From positions 17,368 to 81,367 of the forward strand of contig NZ_JADEVO010000028.1 of the NCBI RefSeq assembly GCF_017114825.1: DNA of 64,000 nt, read 5' to 3'. This DNA comes from Pseudomonas gregormendelii. Its GTDB lineage: Bacteria; Pseudomonadota; Gammaproteobacteria; Pseudomonadales; Pseudomonadaceae. Position 1 is the first letter of the stretch; each line of letters opens with the position of its first letter. A program made the translations under genes and the position numbers. The notes below the pieces were generated by a model. It was not told where the DNA came from, searched no databases, and worked only from the letters and a program-made list of their open reading frames with translations. This document shows positions 16,710 through 26,009 of this stretch, in pieces.

Positions 16710-16715
16710 AAGCAG

Positions 16716-16778
16716 AAGATCGCAGCCTTCGGCAGCTCCTACAGTATGGGAGCTGCCGCAGGCTGCGATCTTTTGATC
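16716..16778. repeat. Class-A REP pair (head-to-head)
   Basis: Two copies of the GTAGGAGCTGCCG(A/C)AGGCTGCGATC core face each other with only six bases between them. They can form a long hairpin between the convergent MFS and hemE genes, next to the terminator. Confidence 0.85.
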
Positions 16779-16790
16779 GTGTTCCAAACA

Positions 16791-16820
16791 AAAACGCCCG
16801 GCACGAGCCGGGCGTTTTCT
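16791..16820. terminator. Bidirectional intrinsic terminator between the MFS gene and hemE
   Basis: The stem AAAACGCCCGG/CCGGGCGTTTT with a short CACGAG loop has A- and T-runs on both sides. It can therefore stop transcription from the rightward MFS gene and the leftward hemE gene. Confidence 0.85.
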
Positions 16821-16832
16821 ATTGGGCGACGA

Positions 16833-17900
16833 CTACTCGTGATACTGCGCCGACAACTCATGCACCGCGCGCAGGAACGCGCCGGCGTGTTCCGGATTGA
16901 CCTCCGGTGTAATGCCATGGCCGAGATTGAATACGTGCCCGCTGCCCTTGCCGTAGCTGGCGAGAATCCGCCCGACTTCGGTACGAATGGCTTCAGGATT
17001 GGCGTAGAGCACGGTAGGGTCCATGTTGCCCTGCAGCGCAACTTTGCCGCCGACACGATCACGGGCACTGCCGATGTCACAGGTCCAGTCCAGACCCAAC
17101 GCATCAGCGCCGGCATCGGCGATGCTTTCAAGCCACAGCCCCCCGCCCTTGGTGAACAGGATGACTGGCACCTTGCGACCTTCGTGTTCGCGGATCAGCC
17201 CGCTGACGATCTTGCGCATGTAGGCCAGGGAGAACTCCTGGTAAGCCGCCGCCGAGAGGTTCCCGCCCCAGCTATCGAAGATCTGCACCGCCTGGGCACC
17301 GGCCATGATCTGGCCGTTGAGGTAGCTGGTGACCGACTGAGCCAGCTTGTCCAGTAACAGGTGCAAGGCTTGCGGATTGTCGTAGAGCATGGTTTTGGTC
17401 TTGCGGTAGTCTTTCGACGAGCCGCCTTCGACCATGTAGGTGGCCAGGGTCCATGGGCTGCCAGAGAAACCGATCAGCGGCACACGACCGTTCAGTTCGC
17501 GGCGGATGGTGCTGACCGCATCCATGACGTAGCCGAGGTCTTTATGCGGATCAGGAATCGGCAGGGCTTCGATGTCGGCCAGGGTGCTGACGACTTTCTT
17601 GAAGCGCGGACCTTCGCCCGTCTCGAAGTACAGGCCCTGGCCCATGGCGTCAGGAATGGTCAGGATGTCGGAGAACAGGATCGCCGCGTCCAGTTGCGGA
17701 TAGCGGTCGAGCGGCTGCATGGTGACTTCGCAAGCGAACTCCGGGTTCATGCACAGGCTCATGAAATCACCGGCCTTGGCACGGCTGGCGCGGTATTCCG
17801 GCAAGTAGCGACCGGCCTGACGCATCATCCACACAGGCGTGACGTCTACGGGTTGCTTGAGCAGGGCGCGAAGGAAACGGTCGTTCTTCAGGGCAGTCAT
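16833..17900 (-). CDS. hemE: Uroporphyrinogen decarboxylase
   Basis: The enzyme decarboxylates the four acetate side chains of uroporphyrinogen III to give coproporphyrinogen III in cytoplasmic haem synthesis. The protein has 355 residues, the normal length. It carries the N-terminal substrate-binding motif MRQAGRYLPEYR and the SDILTIPDAMG segment with the active-site aspartate, and ends with the GHGITPEVNPEHAG region. It lies downstream of gltD in the same direction, separated by a REPIN, as in other pseudomonads. Confidence 0.97.
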   Translation of the reverse strand: MTALKNDRFLRALLKQPVDVTPVWMMRQAGRYLPEYRASRAKAGDFMSLCMNPEFACEVTMQPLDRYPQLDAAILFSDILTIPDAMGQGLYFETGEGPRFKKVVSTLADIEALPIPDPHKDLGYVMDAVSTIRRELNGRVPLIGFSGSPWTLATYMVEGGSSKDYRKTKTMLYDNPQALHLLLDKLAQSVTSYLNGQIMAGAQAVQIFDSWGGNLSAAAYQEFSLAYMRKIVSGLIREHEGRKVPVILFTKGGGLWLESIADAGADALGLDWTCDIGSARDRVGGKVALQGNMDPTVLYANPEAIRTEVGRILASYGKGSGHVFNLGHGITPEVNPEHAGAFLRAVHELSAQYHE

Positions 17901-18032
17901 GTCGGCATCCGGAAAAAAAGTGCGGGCATTTTCTCAGAGCGCGAGGCAAAAGGCACGGTTGCAGGTCAGCCTTTTGTCTATCGGGTCAATTTGTCGCGCT
18001 GGAACACGGCTTTCGCAACACCACAAAACCAA

Positions 18033-18119
18033 TGTGGGAGCTGGCCTGCCAGCGATGCGGACACCTCGGTGTGTCAGTCGGTCCGAGGTGATGCTATCGC
18101 TGGCAGGCCAGCTCCCACA
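18033..18119. repeat. Class-B REPIN between gltD and hemE
   Basis: Arms TGTGGGAGCTGGCCTGCCAGCGAT and its complement at 18096-18119 flank a centre that itself holds CACCTCGGTGTG/GGTCCGAGGTG. The rest of the 251-base intergenic region shows no other recognisable element. Confidence 0.87.
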
Positions 18120-18151
18120 GGGTTATTGCATGTCAGGTCTGGATCGGAGGG

Positions 18152-19570
18152 CTAGACCCCCAGGTAATCCAGGATCCCTTCGGCGGCGTTGCGGCCTTCG
18201 AAGATCGCCGTCACCACCAGGTCAGAGCCGCGAACCATATCGCCACCGGCGAAGATTTTCGGGTTGCTGGTCTGGTGTTTGTACTGACCCTGCTCCGGGG
18301 CCACGACGCGGCCCTGGCTGTCCGTCTGGATGCTGTGCTGTTCAAACCACGACGCCGGGCTAGGGCGGAAACCGAAGGCGATAACCACGGCGTCGGCCGG
18401 GATGATTTCTTCGGAGCCCGGGATCGGCTCGGGGCTGCGACGGCCACGGGCGTCCGGTTCGCCGAGACGGGTCTCGACCACTTTCACGCCTTCGACGCGG
18501 TCTTCACCGACAATGGCGATCGGCTGGCGGTTGTAGAGGAATTTCACCCCCTCTTCCTTGGCGTTCTTCACCTCTTTGCGCGAGCCCGGCATATTGGCTT
18601 CGTCGCGACGATAGGCACAGGTCACCGATTTGGCACCCTGGCGAATCGACGTACGGTTGCAGTCCATCGCCGTGTCGCCGCCACCCAGAACCACAACCTT
18701 CTTGCCTTTCATGTCGACGAAATCTTCCGGCGACTTTTCAAAGCCCAGGTTGCGATTAACGTTGGCGATCAGGAAGTCGAGCGCGTCATGCACGCCCGGC
18801 AGGTCCTCACCGGCAAAGCCGCCCTTCATGTAGGTGTAGGTGCCCATGCCCATGAACACGGCATCGTATTCTTCGAGCAGTTGCTCGACGGTCACGTCCT
18901 TGCCCACTTCGGTGTTCAGGCGGAACTCGATGCCCATGCCGGTGAAGACTTCGCGACGATTGCTCAACACGGTCTTTTCCAGCTTGAACTCGGGAATGCC
19001 GAAGGTCAGCAGGCCGCCGATTTCCGGGTTCTTGTCGAACACTACCGGGGTCACGCCGCCACGCACCAGTACGTCGGCACAGCCCAGACCGGCCGGGCCC
19101 GCGCCGATAATCGCAACACGCTTGCCGGTCGGCTTGACCTTGGACATGTCCGGGCGCCAGCCCATGGCGAACGCGGTATCGGTGATGTATTTCTCGACCG
19201 AACCGATGGTCACTGCGCCGAAGCCGTCGTTGAGGGTGCACGCCCCCTCACACAGGCGATCCTGCGGGCACACTCGCCCGCACACTTCCGGCAGTGTGTT
19301 GGTCTGGTGCGACAGTTCGGCGGCCTGGAGGATGTTGCCCTCGGCCACCAGCTTCAGCCAGTTCGGAATGAAGTTGTGCACCGGGCACTTCCATTCGCAA
19401 TACGGGTTACCGCAACCCAGGCAGCGGTGGGCCTGATCGGCCGAATGCTGGGGTTTGAAAGGTTCGTAGATCTCCACGAACTCTTTCTTGCGTTGACGCA
19501 ACAGTTTCTTCTTCGGATCCTTGCGCCCGACCTCGATGAACTGGAAGTCATTATTCAGACGTTCAGCCAT
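18152..19570 (-). CDS. gltD: Glutamate synthase (NADPH) small subunit
   Basis: The protein has 472 residues and passes electrons from NADPH through FAD and iron-sulfur clusters to the large subunit. The N-terminal cysteine clusters CLGCGNPYCEWKCP and CGRVCPQDRLCEGAC bind the two 4Fe-4S centres. The FAD site is IIGAGPAGLGCADVL and the NADPH site is VVVLGGGDTAMDC. It lies 33 bases after gltB in the same direction, so the two are made from one transcript and work as the GOGAT holoenzyme for ammonium assimilation. Confidence 0.97.
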   Translation of the reverse strand: MAERLNNDFQFIEVGRKDPKKKLLRQRKKEFVEIYEPFKPQHSADQAHRCLGCGNPYCEWKCPVHNFIPNWLKLVAEGNILQAAELSHQTNTLPEVCGRVCPQDRLCEGACTLNDGFGAVTIGSVEKYITDTAFAMGWRPDMSKVKPTGKRVAIIGAGPAGLGCADVLVRGGVTPVVFDKNPEIGGLLTFGIPEFKLEKTVLSNRREVFTGMGIEFRLNTEVGKDVTVEQLLEEYDAVFMGMGTYTYMKGGFAGEDLPGVHDALDFLIANVNRNLGFEKSPEDFVDMKGKKVVVLGGGDTAMDCNRTSIRQGAKSVTCAYRRDEANMPGSRKEVKNAKEEGVKFLYNRQPIAIVGEDRVEGVKVVETRLGEPDARGRRSPEPIPGSEEIIPADAVVIAFGFRPSPASWFEQHSIQTDSQGRVVAPEQGQYKHQTSNPKIFAGGDMVRGSDLVVTAIFEGRNAAEGILDYLGV

Positions 19571-19603
19571 TGTTAAAACCTCATCAAACTCTTCAGGCGC
19601 ATA

Positions 19604-22600
19604 TCACTGCGGGTTGGCACGGGTGCTGGAAAGCAACGATTTCAAGTTGGCAGCCTTGGGCTTGACCAGCCAGAAACGACGCAGATAGTCATCGAGGTTT
19701 TCAGCGAGGTTACGACCCCATTCGCTGTCGGTTTCCGCGACGTATTCGTCGAGCACGCGCTGCAGGTGGCTGCGATAGGCTTCCATCGCTTCGCCGCTGA
19801 TGCGCTGGATTTCCACCAGTTCGTGGTTGACCCGGTCAACGAAGCTGTTGTCCTGGTCGAGCACGTAGGCGAAACCGCCGGTCATGCCTGAACCGAAGTT
19901 GTAGCCGGTCTTGCCCAGGACGCAGACGAAACCGCCGGTCATGTACTCGCAGCAGTGATCGCCCGTGCCTTCGACTACGGTATGAGCACCGGAGTTACGC
20001 ACGGCAAAACGCTCGCCCGCAGTACCGGCGGCGAACAGTTTGCCACCGGTGGCGCCATACAGGCAGGTGTTGCCGATGATGGCACTGTCCTGAGTCTTGT
20101 AGATGCTGCCCTTGGGCGGCACGATGACCAGTTTGCCGCCGGTCATGCCCTTGCCGACGTAGTCGTTGGCATCGCCTTCCAGGTACATGTTCAAGCCGCC
20201 CGCGTTCCAAACGCCGAAGCTCTGACCGGCCGTTCCTTTGAAGCGGAAGGTGATCGGCGCGTTCGCCATGCCTTGGTTGCCGTGCTTGCGCGCGATTTCG
20301 CCGGAGATCCGTGCGCCGATCGAACGGTCGCAGTTGCAGATGTCCAGGGCAAAATCGGCGCCGCTCTTGTCGTTGATGGCAGAGGTGGCCATGTCGACCA
20401 TTTTCTCGGCCAGCAAACCTTTGTCGAACGGCGGGTTGCGCTCTACCTGGCAGAACTGAGGCTTGTCTGCCGGGATGTGATCGCTGCCGAGCAACGGGGT
20501 CAGGTCCAGGTGCCGCTGCTTGGCGGTCTGGCCTTCGAGGATGTCCAGCAGATCGGTACGACCGATCAGCTCTTCGAGGGAGCGCACGCCCAGCTTGGCC
20601 AGCCACTCACGGGTTTCTTCGGCGACGTAGGTGAAGAAATTCACCACCATGTCGACGGTGCCGATGTAGTGATCCTTGCGCAGCTTCTCGTTCTGGGTCG
20701 CGACGCCGGTGGCGCAGTTGTTCAGGTGGCAGATGCGCAGGTATTTGCACCCCAGGGCGATCATTGGCGCGGTACCGAAGCCAAAGCTTTCAGCGCCGAG
20801 GATCGCAGCCTTGATCACGTCGAGGCCGGTTTTCAGGCCGCCGTCGGTTTGTACCCGGACTTTACCGCGCAGGTCGTTGCCGCGCAGGGTCTGGTGGGTT
20901 TCGGCCAGGCCGAGTTCCCACGGTGCGCCCGCGTACTTGATCGAGGTCAGCGGCGATGCGCCGGTGCCGCCGTCGTAGCCGGAGATAGTGATCAAGTCCG
21001 CGTAGGCCTTGGCCACACCGGCAGCAATGGTGCCGACGCCGGCTTCTGCTACCAGCTTCACCGAGACCAGCGCCTTCGGATTGACTTGCTTGAGGTCGAA
21101 AATCAGCTGCGACAAATCTTCGATCGAATAGATGTCGTGGTGCGGCGGCGGCGAGATCAGGGTCACGCCCGGCACTGCGTAACGCAGCTTGGCGATCAGG
21201 CCGTTGACCTTGCCACCTGGCAGTTGACCGCCTTCACCGGGCTTGGCGCCTTGGGCGACCTTGATCTGCAGCACTTCAGCGTTGACCAGGTATTCCGGGG
21301 TCACACCAAAACGGCCAGTCGCCACCTGCTTGATTTTCGAGCTCTTGATGGTGCCGTAGCGCGCCGGGTCTTCGCCGCCTTCGCCGGAGTTGGAACGCGC
21401 ACCAAGGCGGTTCATCGCCTCAGCCAGGGCTTCGTGAGCTTCCGGCGACAATGCGCCGAGGGAGATGCCCGCGGAATCGAAGCGCTTGAGCACCGATTCC
21501 AGCGGTTCGATCTCGCTGATGTCCAGCGGCGTGTCCAGGGTCTTGACCTTGAACATGTCGCGGATCATCGACACCGGACGGTTGTCCACCAGCGCCGTGT
21601 ATTCCTTGAACTTGCTGTAGTCGCCCTGCTGCACAGCGGCTTGCAGGGTGTTGACCACGTCCGGGTTGTACGCGTGATATTCGCCACCGTGGACGAACTT
21701 CAGCAAACCGCCCTGCTGGATTGGCTTGCGCGGGCTCCAGGCTTCGGCAGCCAGGGCTTTCTGCTCGGCTTCGATGTCAACGAAACGCGCACCCTTGATG
21801 CGACTTGGCACGCCACGGAAGCTCAGCTCGCACACTTCTTCGGACAGGCCGATGGCCTCGAACAGCTGCGCACCACGGTACGAGGTAATGGTGGAGATAC
21901 CCATCTTCGACAGGATCTTCAACAGACCTTTGGTGATGCCTTTGCGGTAGTTCTTGAACACCTCATAGAGGTCGCCCAGGACTTCACCGGTACGGATCAG
22001 GTCGCCCAGCACTTCGTAGGCCAGGAACGGATAGACCGCCGAGGCGCCGAAACCGATCAACACCGCGAAGTGGTGCGGATCGCGCGCAGTCGCGGTCTCC
22101 ACCAGGATGTTGGAGTCGCAACGCAGGCCTTTCTCGGTCAGGCGGTGGTGTACCGCGCCGGTGGCGAGCGAAGCGTGGATCGGCAACTTGCCCGGAGCAA
22201 TGTGCCGGTCACTCAGCACAACCTGGGTACGACCGGCGCGCACAGCTTCTTCAGCCTGGTCGGCAACGTTGCGGATCGCCGCTTCGAGGCCGACGCTTTC
22301 GTCGTAGTTAAGGTCGATGATCTGGCGTTCGAAGCCCGGACGATCGAGGTTCATCAGCGAACGCCACTTGGCCGGGGAAATGACCGGCGAGCTGAGGATC
22401 ACGCGCGAAGCGTGTTCCGGCGACTCCTGGAAAATGTTGCGCTCGGCACCGAGGCAGATTTCCAGCGACATGACGATGGCTTCGCGCAGCGGATCGATCG
22501 GCGGGTTGGTGACCTGTGCAAATTGCTGGCGGAAATAGTCGTACGGTGTGCGCACGCGCTGGGACAGCACGGCCATCGGCGTGTCGTCGCCCATCGAGCC

Positions 22601-24052
22601 GACGGCTTCATAACCTTGCTCGCCAAGCGGTCGCAGCACCTGGTCGCGCTCTTCGAACGTGACCTGATACATCTTCATGTACTGCTTGAGCTGGTCAACG
22701 TCGTAGAACGCCGAGCCGTGGTCGTTATCTTCCATGGTTGCCTGGATGCGCAGGGCATTCTTGCGCAGCCATTGCTTGTACGGATGACGCGACTTCAAGC
22801 GGTTGTCGATGGCGTCGGTGTCGAGGATCTGCCCGGTTTCGGTGTCCACGGCGAAGATCTGGCCCGGACCAACGCGGCCCTTGGCAATTACGTCTTCAGG
22901 CTGGTAGTTCCAGACGCCGATTTCCGAGGCCAGGGTGATGAAACCGTTCTTGGTGGTCACCCAACGCGCCGGACGCAGACCGTTACGGTCGAGCAGGCAC
23001 ACCGCGTAACGACCGTCGGTCATTACCACGCCGGCCGGGCCGTCCCACGGTTCCATGTGCATCGAGTTGTATTCGTAGAACGCACGCAGATCCGGGTCCA
23101 TGGTCTCGACGTTCTGCCACGCAGGCGGAATGATCATCCGCACGCCACGGAACAGGTCGATGCCACCGGTCACCATCAGTTCAAGCATGTTGTCCATGCT
23201 GGAAGAGTCGGAACCGACGCGGTTGACCAGCGGGCCGAGTTCTTCCAGATCGGGCATCAGGTCGTTGGCAAACTTTGTACGACGTGCCACGGCCCAGTTG
23301 CGGTTGCCGGTGATGGTGTTGATTTCGCCGTTGTGCGCCAGGAAGCGGAACGGTTGCGCCAGCGGCCATTTCGGCAGGGTGTTGGTGGAGAAGCGCTGGT
23401 GAAACACGCAAATCGCGGTTTGCAGGCGCTGGTCGCTCAGGTCTGGATAGAAGGCGGTGAGGTCCGCCGGCATCATCAGGCCTTTGTAGATAATGGTCTT
23501 GTGGGAAAAGCTGCAGATGTAGTGATCGGTGTCGGCGGCGTTGGCCACGGACGAACGACGACGGGAACTGAACAGCTTGATCGCCATGTCCTGATCGCTC
23601 AGGCCTTCACCGCCGATGAACACTTGCTCGATCTGCGGCAGGCGCTCAAGGGCCAGGCGGCCGAGGACGCTGGTGTCGATCGGCACTTTGCGCCAGCCGA
23701 CGAGCTGCAGGCCGGCCGCCAGGATCTCGCGGTTCATGTTCTCGCGAGCGGCTTCGGCTTTGACCGGGTCCTGATTGAAGAAGACCATGCCCACCGCATA
23801 TTGCTTGGGCAGTTCGACGCCGAATGCTTCCTGGGCGATCGCTCGCAGGAACACGTCCGGCTTTTGAATCAGCAGACCGCAACCGTCACCGGTCTTGCCG
23901 TCGGCGTTGATCCCACCGCGGTGGGTCATGCAGGTCAGGGCCTCAATGGCCGTTTGCAAAAGGGTATGACTGGGCTCGCCCTGCATATGGGCTATCAGGC
24001 CGAAACCGCAGTTATCCTTGAATTCATCTGGTTGGTACAGACCTGCTTTCAT
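19604..24052 (-). CDS. gltB: Glutamate synthase (NADPH) large subunit
   Basis: The protein has 1482 residues. It transfers the amide of glutamine to 2-oxoglutarate. The class II amidotransferase nucleophile is the cysteine of DNCGFGLIAHM near the N-terminus, exposed after removal of a short propeptide. The FMN domain holds the 3Fe-4S site in GCKYLRICHLNNCATGVATQ, and the C-terminal beta-helix domain has many Gly-x-x-Gly repeats (GNTCLYGATGGKLF). The ATG chosen has GGTGAG nine bases upstream; a GTG two codons earlier is also open. It is followed by gltD. Confidence 0.97.
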   Translation of the reverse strand: MKAGLYQPDEFKDNCGFGLIAHMQGEPSHTLLQTAIEALTCMTHRGGINADGKTGDGCGLLIQKPDVFLRAIAQEAFGVELPKQYAVGMVFFNQDPVKAEAARENMNREILAAGLQLVGWRKVPIDTSVLGRLALERLPQIEQVFIGGEGLSDQDMAIKLFSSRRRSSVANAADTDHYICSFSHKTIIYKGLMMPADLTAFYPDLSDQRLQTAICVFHQRFSTNTLPKWPLAQPFRFLAHNGEINTITGNRNWAVARRTKFANDLMPDLEELGPLVNRVGSDSSSMDNMLELMVTGGIDLFRGVRMIIPPAWQNVETMDPDLRAFYEYNSMHMEPWDGPAGVVMTDGRYAVCLLDRNGLRPARWVTTKNGFITLASEIGVWNYQPEDVIAKGRVGPGQIFAVDTETGQILDTDAIDNRLKSRHPYKQWLRKNALRIQATMEDNDHGSAFYDVDQLKQYMKMYQVTFEERDQVLRPLGEQGYEAVGSMGDDTPMAVLSQRVRTPYDYFRQQFAQVTNPPIDPLREAIVMSLEICLGAERNIFQESPEHASRVILSSPVISPAKWRSLMNLDRPGFERQIIDLNYDESVGLEAAIRNVADQAEEAVRAGRTQVVLSDRHIAPGKLPIHASLATGAVHHRLTEKGLRCDSNILVETATARDPHHFAVLIGFGASAVYPFLAYEVLGDLIRTGEVLGDLYEVFKNYRKGITKGLLKILSKMGISTITSYRGAQLFEAIGLSEEVCELSFRGVPSRIKGARFVDIEAEQKALAAEAWSPRKPIQQGGLLKFVHGGEYHAYNPDVVNTLQAAVQQGDYSKFKEYTALVDNRPVSMIRDMFKVKTLDTPLDISEIEPLESVLKRFDSAGISLGALSPEAHEALAEAMNRLGARSNSGEGGEDPARYGTIKSSKIKQVATGRFGVTPEYLVNAEVLQIKVAQGAKPGEGGQLPGGKVNGLIAKLRYAVPGVTLISPPPHHDIYSIEDLSQLIFDLKQVNPKALVSVKLVAEAGVGTIAAGVAKAYADLITISGYDGGTGASPLTSIKYAGAPWELGLAETHQTLRGNDLRGKVRVQTDGGLKTGLDVIKAAILGAESFGFGTAPMIALGCKYLRICHLNNCATGVATQNEKLRKDHYIGTVDMVVNFFTYVAEETREWLAKLGVRSLEELIGRTDLLDILEGQTAKQRHLDLTPLLGSDHIPADKPQFCQVERNPPFDKGLLAEKMVDMATSAINDKSGADFALDICNCDRSIGARISGEIARKHGNQGMANAPITFRFKGTAGQSFGVWNAGGLNMYLEGDANDYVGKGMTGGKLVIVPPKGSIYKTQDSAIIGNTCLYGATGGKLFAAGTAGERFAVRNSGAHTVVEGTGDHCCEYMTGGFVCVLGKTGYNFGSGMTGGFAYVLDQDNSFVDRVNHELVEIQRISGEAMEAYRSHLQRVLDEYVAETDSEWGRNLAENLDDYLRRFWLVKPKAANLKSLLSSTRANPQ

Positions 24053-24403
24053 AGACACTTTCTCACCAGGCTGCCCCTTATCGAGGCAAATTTCTTTTCA
24101 ATTCAACCACTTGCAACCCGCGCCGAACGTACGCCAGCTTTGCGGGAGCAAAAGGGAGGTCATTGTACACACCGACACAGAGGCTCACAAATTTGACGAC
24201 GAACTGTCGCAAATCTATGTCGCATTTGTGAAAGGTTTAAAGCGATATGCTGTGCTAGTCAAAACTTTTTTGATTTTTGACCGCAACCACTCAAAGACTA
24301 CTGTGACGCAGACACCACAAGGCACGCGATCTGTAGAGAAGGCGCGCACATGCGGAAATATTGAGGTGCCGGGAGAGGCGGCCTGGGTAAGGCCGCCGAA
24401 TCT
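24053..24403. promoter_or_regulatory. Upstream region of gltB, with a candidate sigma-70 promoter on the minus strand
   Basis: This 351-base gap separates gltB from the DamX-like gene. On the minus strand TTGACT (24257-24262) and TTAAAC (24235-24240) are 16 bases apart and could be the -35 and -10 boxes of a gltB promoter with a leader of about 175 bases. Near the right end GGCGGCC and GGCCGCC (24377-24397) form a hairpin just after the damX-like stop, without a clear T-run. No gene or REP is seen in it. Confidence 0.4.
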
Positions 24404-25999
24404 TCAGCGAGTTGTTGCCAGTTCCTGTTGGACGCTGGCGACAGTGCGAGGCCAAGGTTTACCAGCCTGAACCTTCGCTGGCAAGGCCTTGATGGCGCTA
24501 AGGGCTGCATCACGGTTGGCGAAGTTACCGTAGGTGATGACGTAAAGCGGCTTGCCGTTGAGCACTTTCTTGAAATAACGGTACTCGCCGCCCTGCTCTT
24601 TCACGAAGTTTTGCGCAGACGCTTCGGAGCTGGTGCCAAGGATCTGCACCACGTAGTTGCTGGTCGGTTGCCCGGCGTACCAGGTACCACCAGCGCCTTT
24701 GGCAGCGGCAGCGGCCGGTTTCTCGGCAGGCTTGGCGGTCGCCACGGCGGCAGGTTTGGCCGGCACAGGCGCGGGTTTGGCGACAGGTGCGGGAGCCGGC
24801 TTGGCAGTGGCCACCTGGGTCGGTGCTGGCGCAGGCTTGGCGGCCGGCGTCGGCGCTGGGCCAGGCTGGATTCCGGCCGGCGGCGCAGAAGTGGTCACGG
24901 TCGGCGGTGTGGCGCTGGAGCCTTCAACCGGCACGCCATCGTCACCTTCAGTGATGCCACCCGCTGCTTCGGCCAGCGGGCCACGCATGACCGGTTGCGA
25001 GTTGCCGACAAGCGGCAACGGCATTGGCTGCGAATTACCGGCGAACTCCACGGCTGGAGCACCGTTGCTGTTAGGTTGCGGAGCACCCTCGCCGAGCGGC
25101 AATTGCGCCTGCTCGTTGGCAGGAGCGCCAGTGGTCGGTGCTTTGCTGCGACCTGGCATCAACCAGGCGGCGGCTACCGCGACCACGACTACGGCGGAAA
25201 TCGCCAATACGTGTTTCTTCGGCATGTTGAACCCCATACTTGGACGCTTGACCGCTGAGCGGCTGGCAATCATGGCTTCGATCATCGCATCGCGGGCGAC
25301 CTGGTTGATATTGCCAGGCCAACCGTCGGAGCTTTCATGAATATCAGAGATCTGATTAGCGGTGAAAAGTTCGATACCCCGGCCAGCGCCTTCGAGCCGC
25401 TGATCCAGATACTCGCGGGTTTCCTCTTCGGTGTAAGGCTGCAATTCGATGACATGAAAGCGCTCTTCTTCAAGGCTCAACGCATCGAGTTGGGCAATCA
25501 ACGACGACTCGCCGAACAGGAACACATGCGGACGGCCTTCGGGAGCACCCGCGGCCAGTGCCAACAAGGCTTCCAGCGCGGACTCGTCAAGCTGCTCGGC
25601 GTCATCCACCAGCAGATAGACTTCCTGCCCGGTCAAGGCCAGCTGTACCACCTGTGACAAGATCGAGCCGATTTCCGGCTGGGCGACATTCAGCGCCTGG
25701 GCCACCTGGCGCAGCACGCCGGCGGCATCACCGGCACCGCGGGCGGAAACCACCACACTCTGCACCGATTGCTTGTTGGTACTGGCCACCAGGGCCTGGC
25801 GCAACAGGGTCTTGCCGCTGCCTTGCGGGCCGGTGACCACCAGCAGCAACTGGCTATAGCGCGCCAGGTGATGCAGTTGTCCCAGCACCGGCTTGCGCTG
25901 GGCAGGGAAAAATTTGAAGCCAGGTACCCGCGGAGCGAAAGGGTCGTGACTCAACTGGTAATGGCCGAGGAAAGCCTCGTCGGCGTGCAAACTAGTCAT
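24404..25999 (-). CDS. DamX-like AAA ATPase / SPOR-domain membrane protein
   Basis: The protein has 531 residues. The first 250 form an AAA-type ATPase domain with Walker A GPQGSGKT (residues 57-64) and a Walker B-like VYLLVDDAEQ. One TM helix follows (HVLAISAVVVVAVAAAWLM), then a long Pro-Ala-rich linker with repeated PAPAP units. A C-terminal SPOR domain (YVVQILGTSSEASAQNFVKEQ) binds denuded peptidoglycan at the division septum. Genes of this type lie after aroB in many gammaproteobacteria (damX). It is 10 bases after aroB and probably cotranscribed. A role in cell division is inferred from the family. Confidence 0.82.
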   Translation of the reverse strand: MTSLHADEAFLGHYQLSHDPFAPRVPGFKFFPAQRKPVLGQLHHLARYSQLLLVVTGPQGSGKTLLRQALVASTNKQSVQSVVVSARGAGDAAGVLRQVAQALNVAQPEIGSILSQVVQLALTGQEVYLLVDDAEQLDESALEALLALAAGAPEGRPHVFLFGESSLIAQLDALSLEEERFHVIELQPYTEEETREYLDQRLEGAGRGIELFTANQISDIHESSDGWPGNINQVARDAMIEAMIASRSAVKRPSMGFNMPKKHVLAISAVVVVAVAAAWLMPGRSKAPTTGAPANEQAQLPLGEGAPQPNSNGAPAVEFAGNSQPMPLPLVGNSQPVMRGPLAEAAGGITEGDDGVPVEGSSATPPTVTTSAPPAGIQPGPAPTPAAKPAPAPTQVATAKPAPAPVAKPAPVPAKPAAVATAKPAEKPAAAAAKGAGGTWYAGQPTSNYVVQILGTSSEASAQNFVKEQGGEYRYFKKVLNGKPLYVITYGNFANRDAALSAIKALPAKVQAGKPWPRTVASVQQELATTR

Positions 26000-26009
26000 C
26001 GGGATCTTA

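Noticed and set aside
19955..24196. A 1413-codon open frame on the plus strand opposite gltB
   Set aside because: It is the mirror of gltB codon bias in high-GC DNA. It has no family motif, and gltB on the other strand is complete with all catalytic residues.
24377..24397. GGCGGCC/GGCCGCC hairpin as a terminator of the DamX-like gene
   Set aside because: The stem is good but no T-run follows on the minus strand, so it is noted only as a hairpin.
24018..24470. Small plus-strand open frame across the gltB upstream region
   Set aside because: It begins opposite the gltB N-terminus and runs into the DamX-like gene on the other strand. No ribosome site or family pattern is seen.
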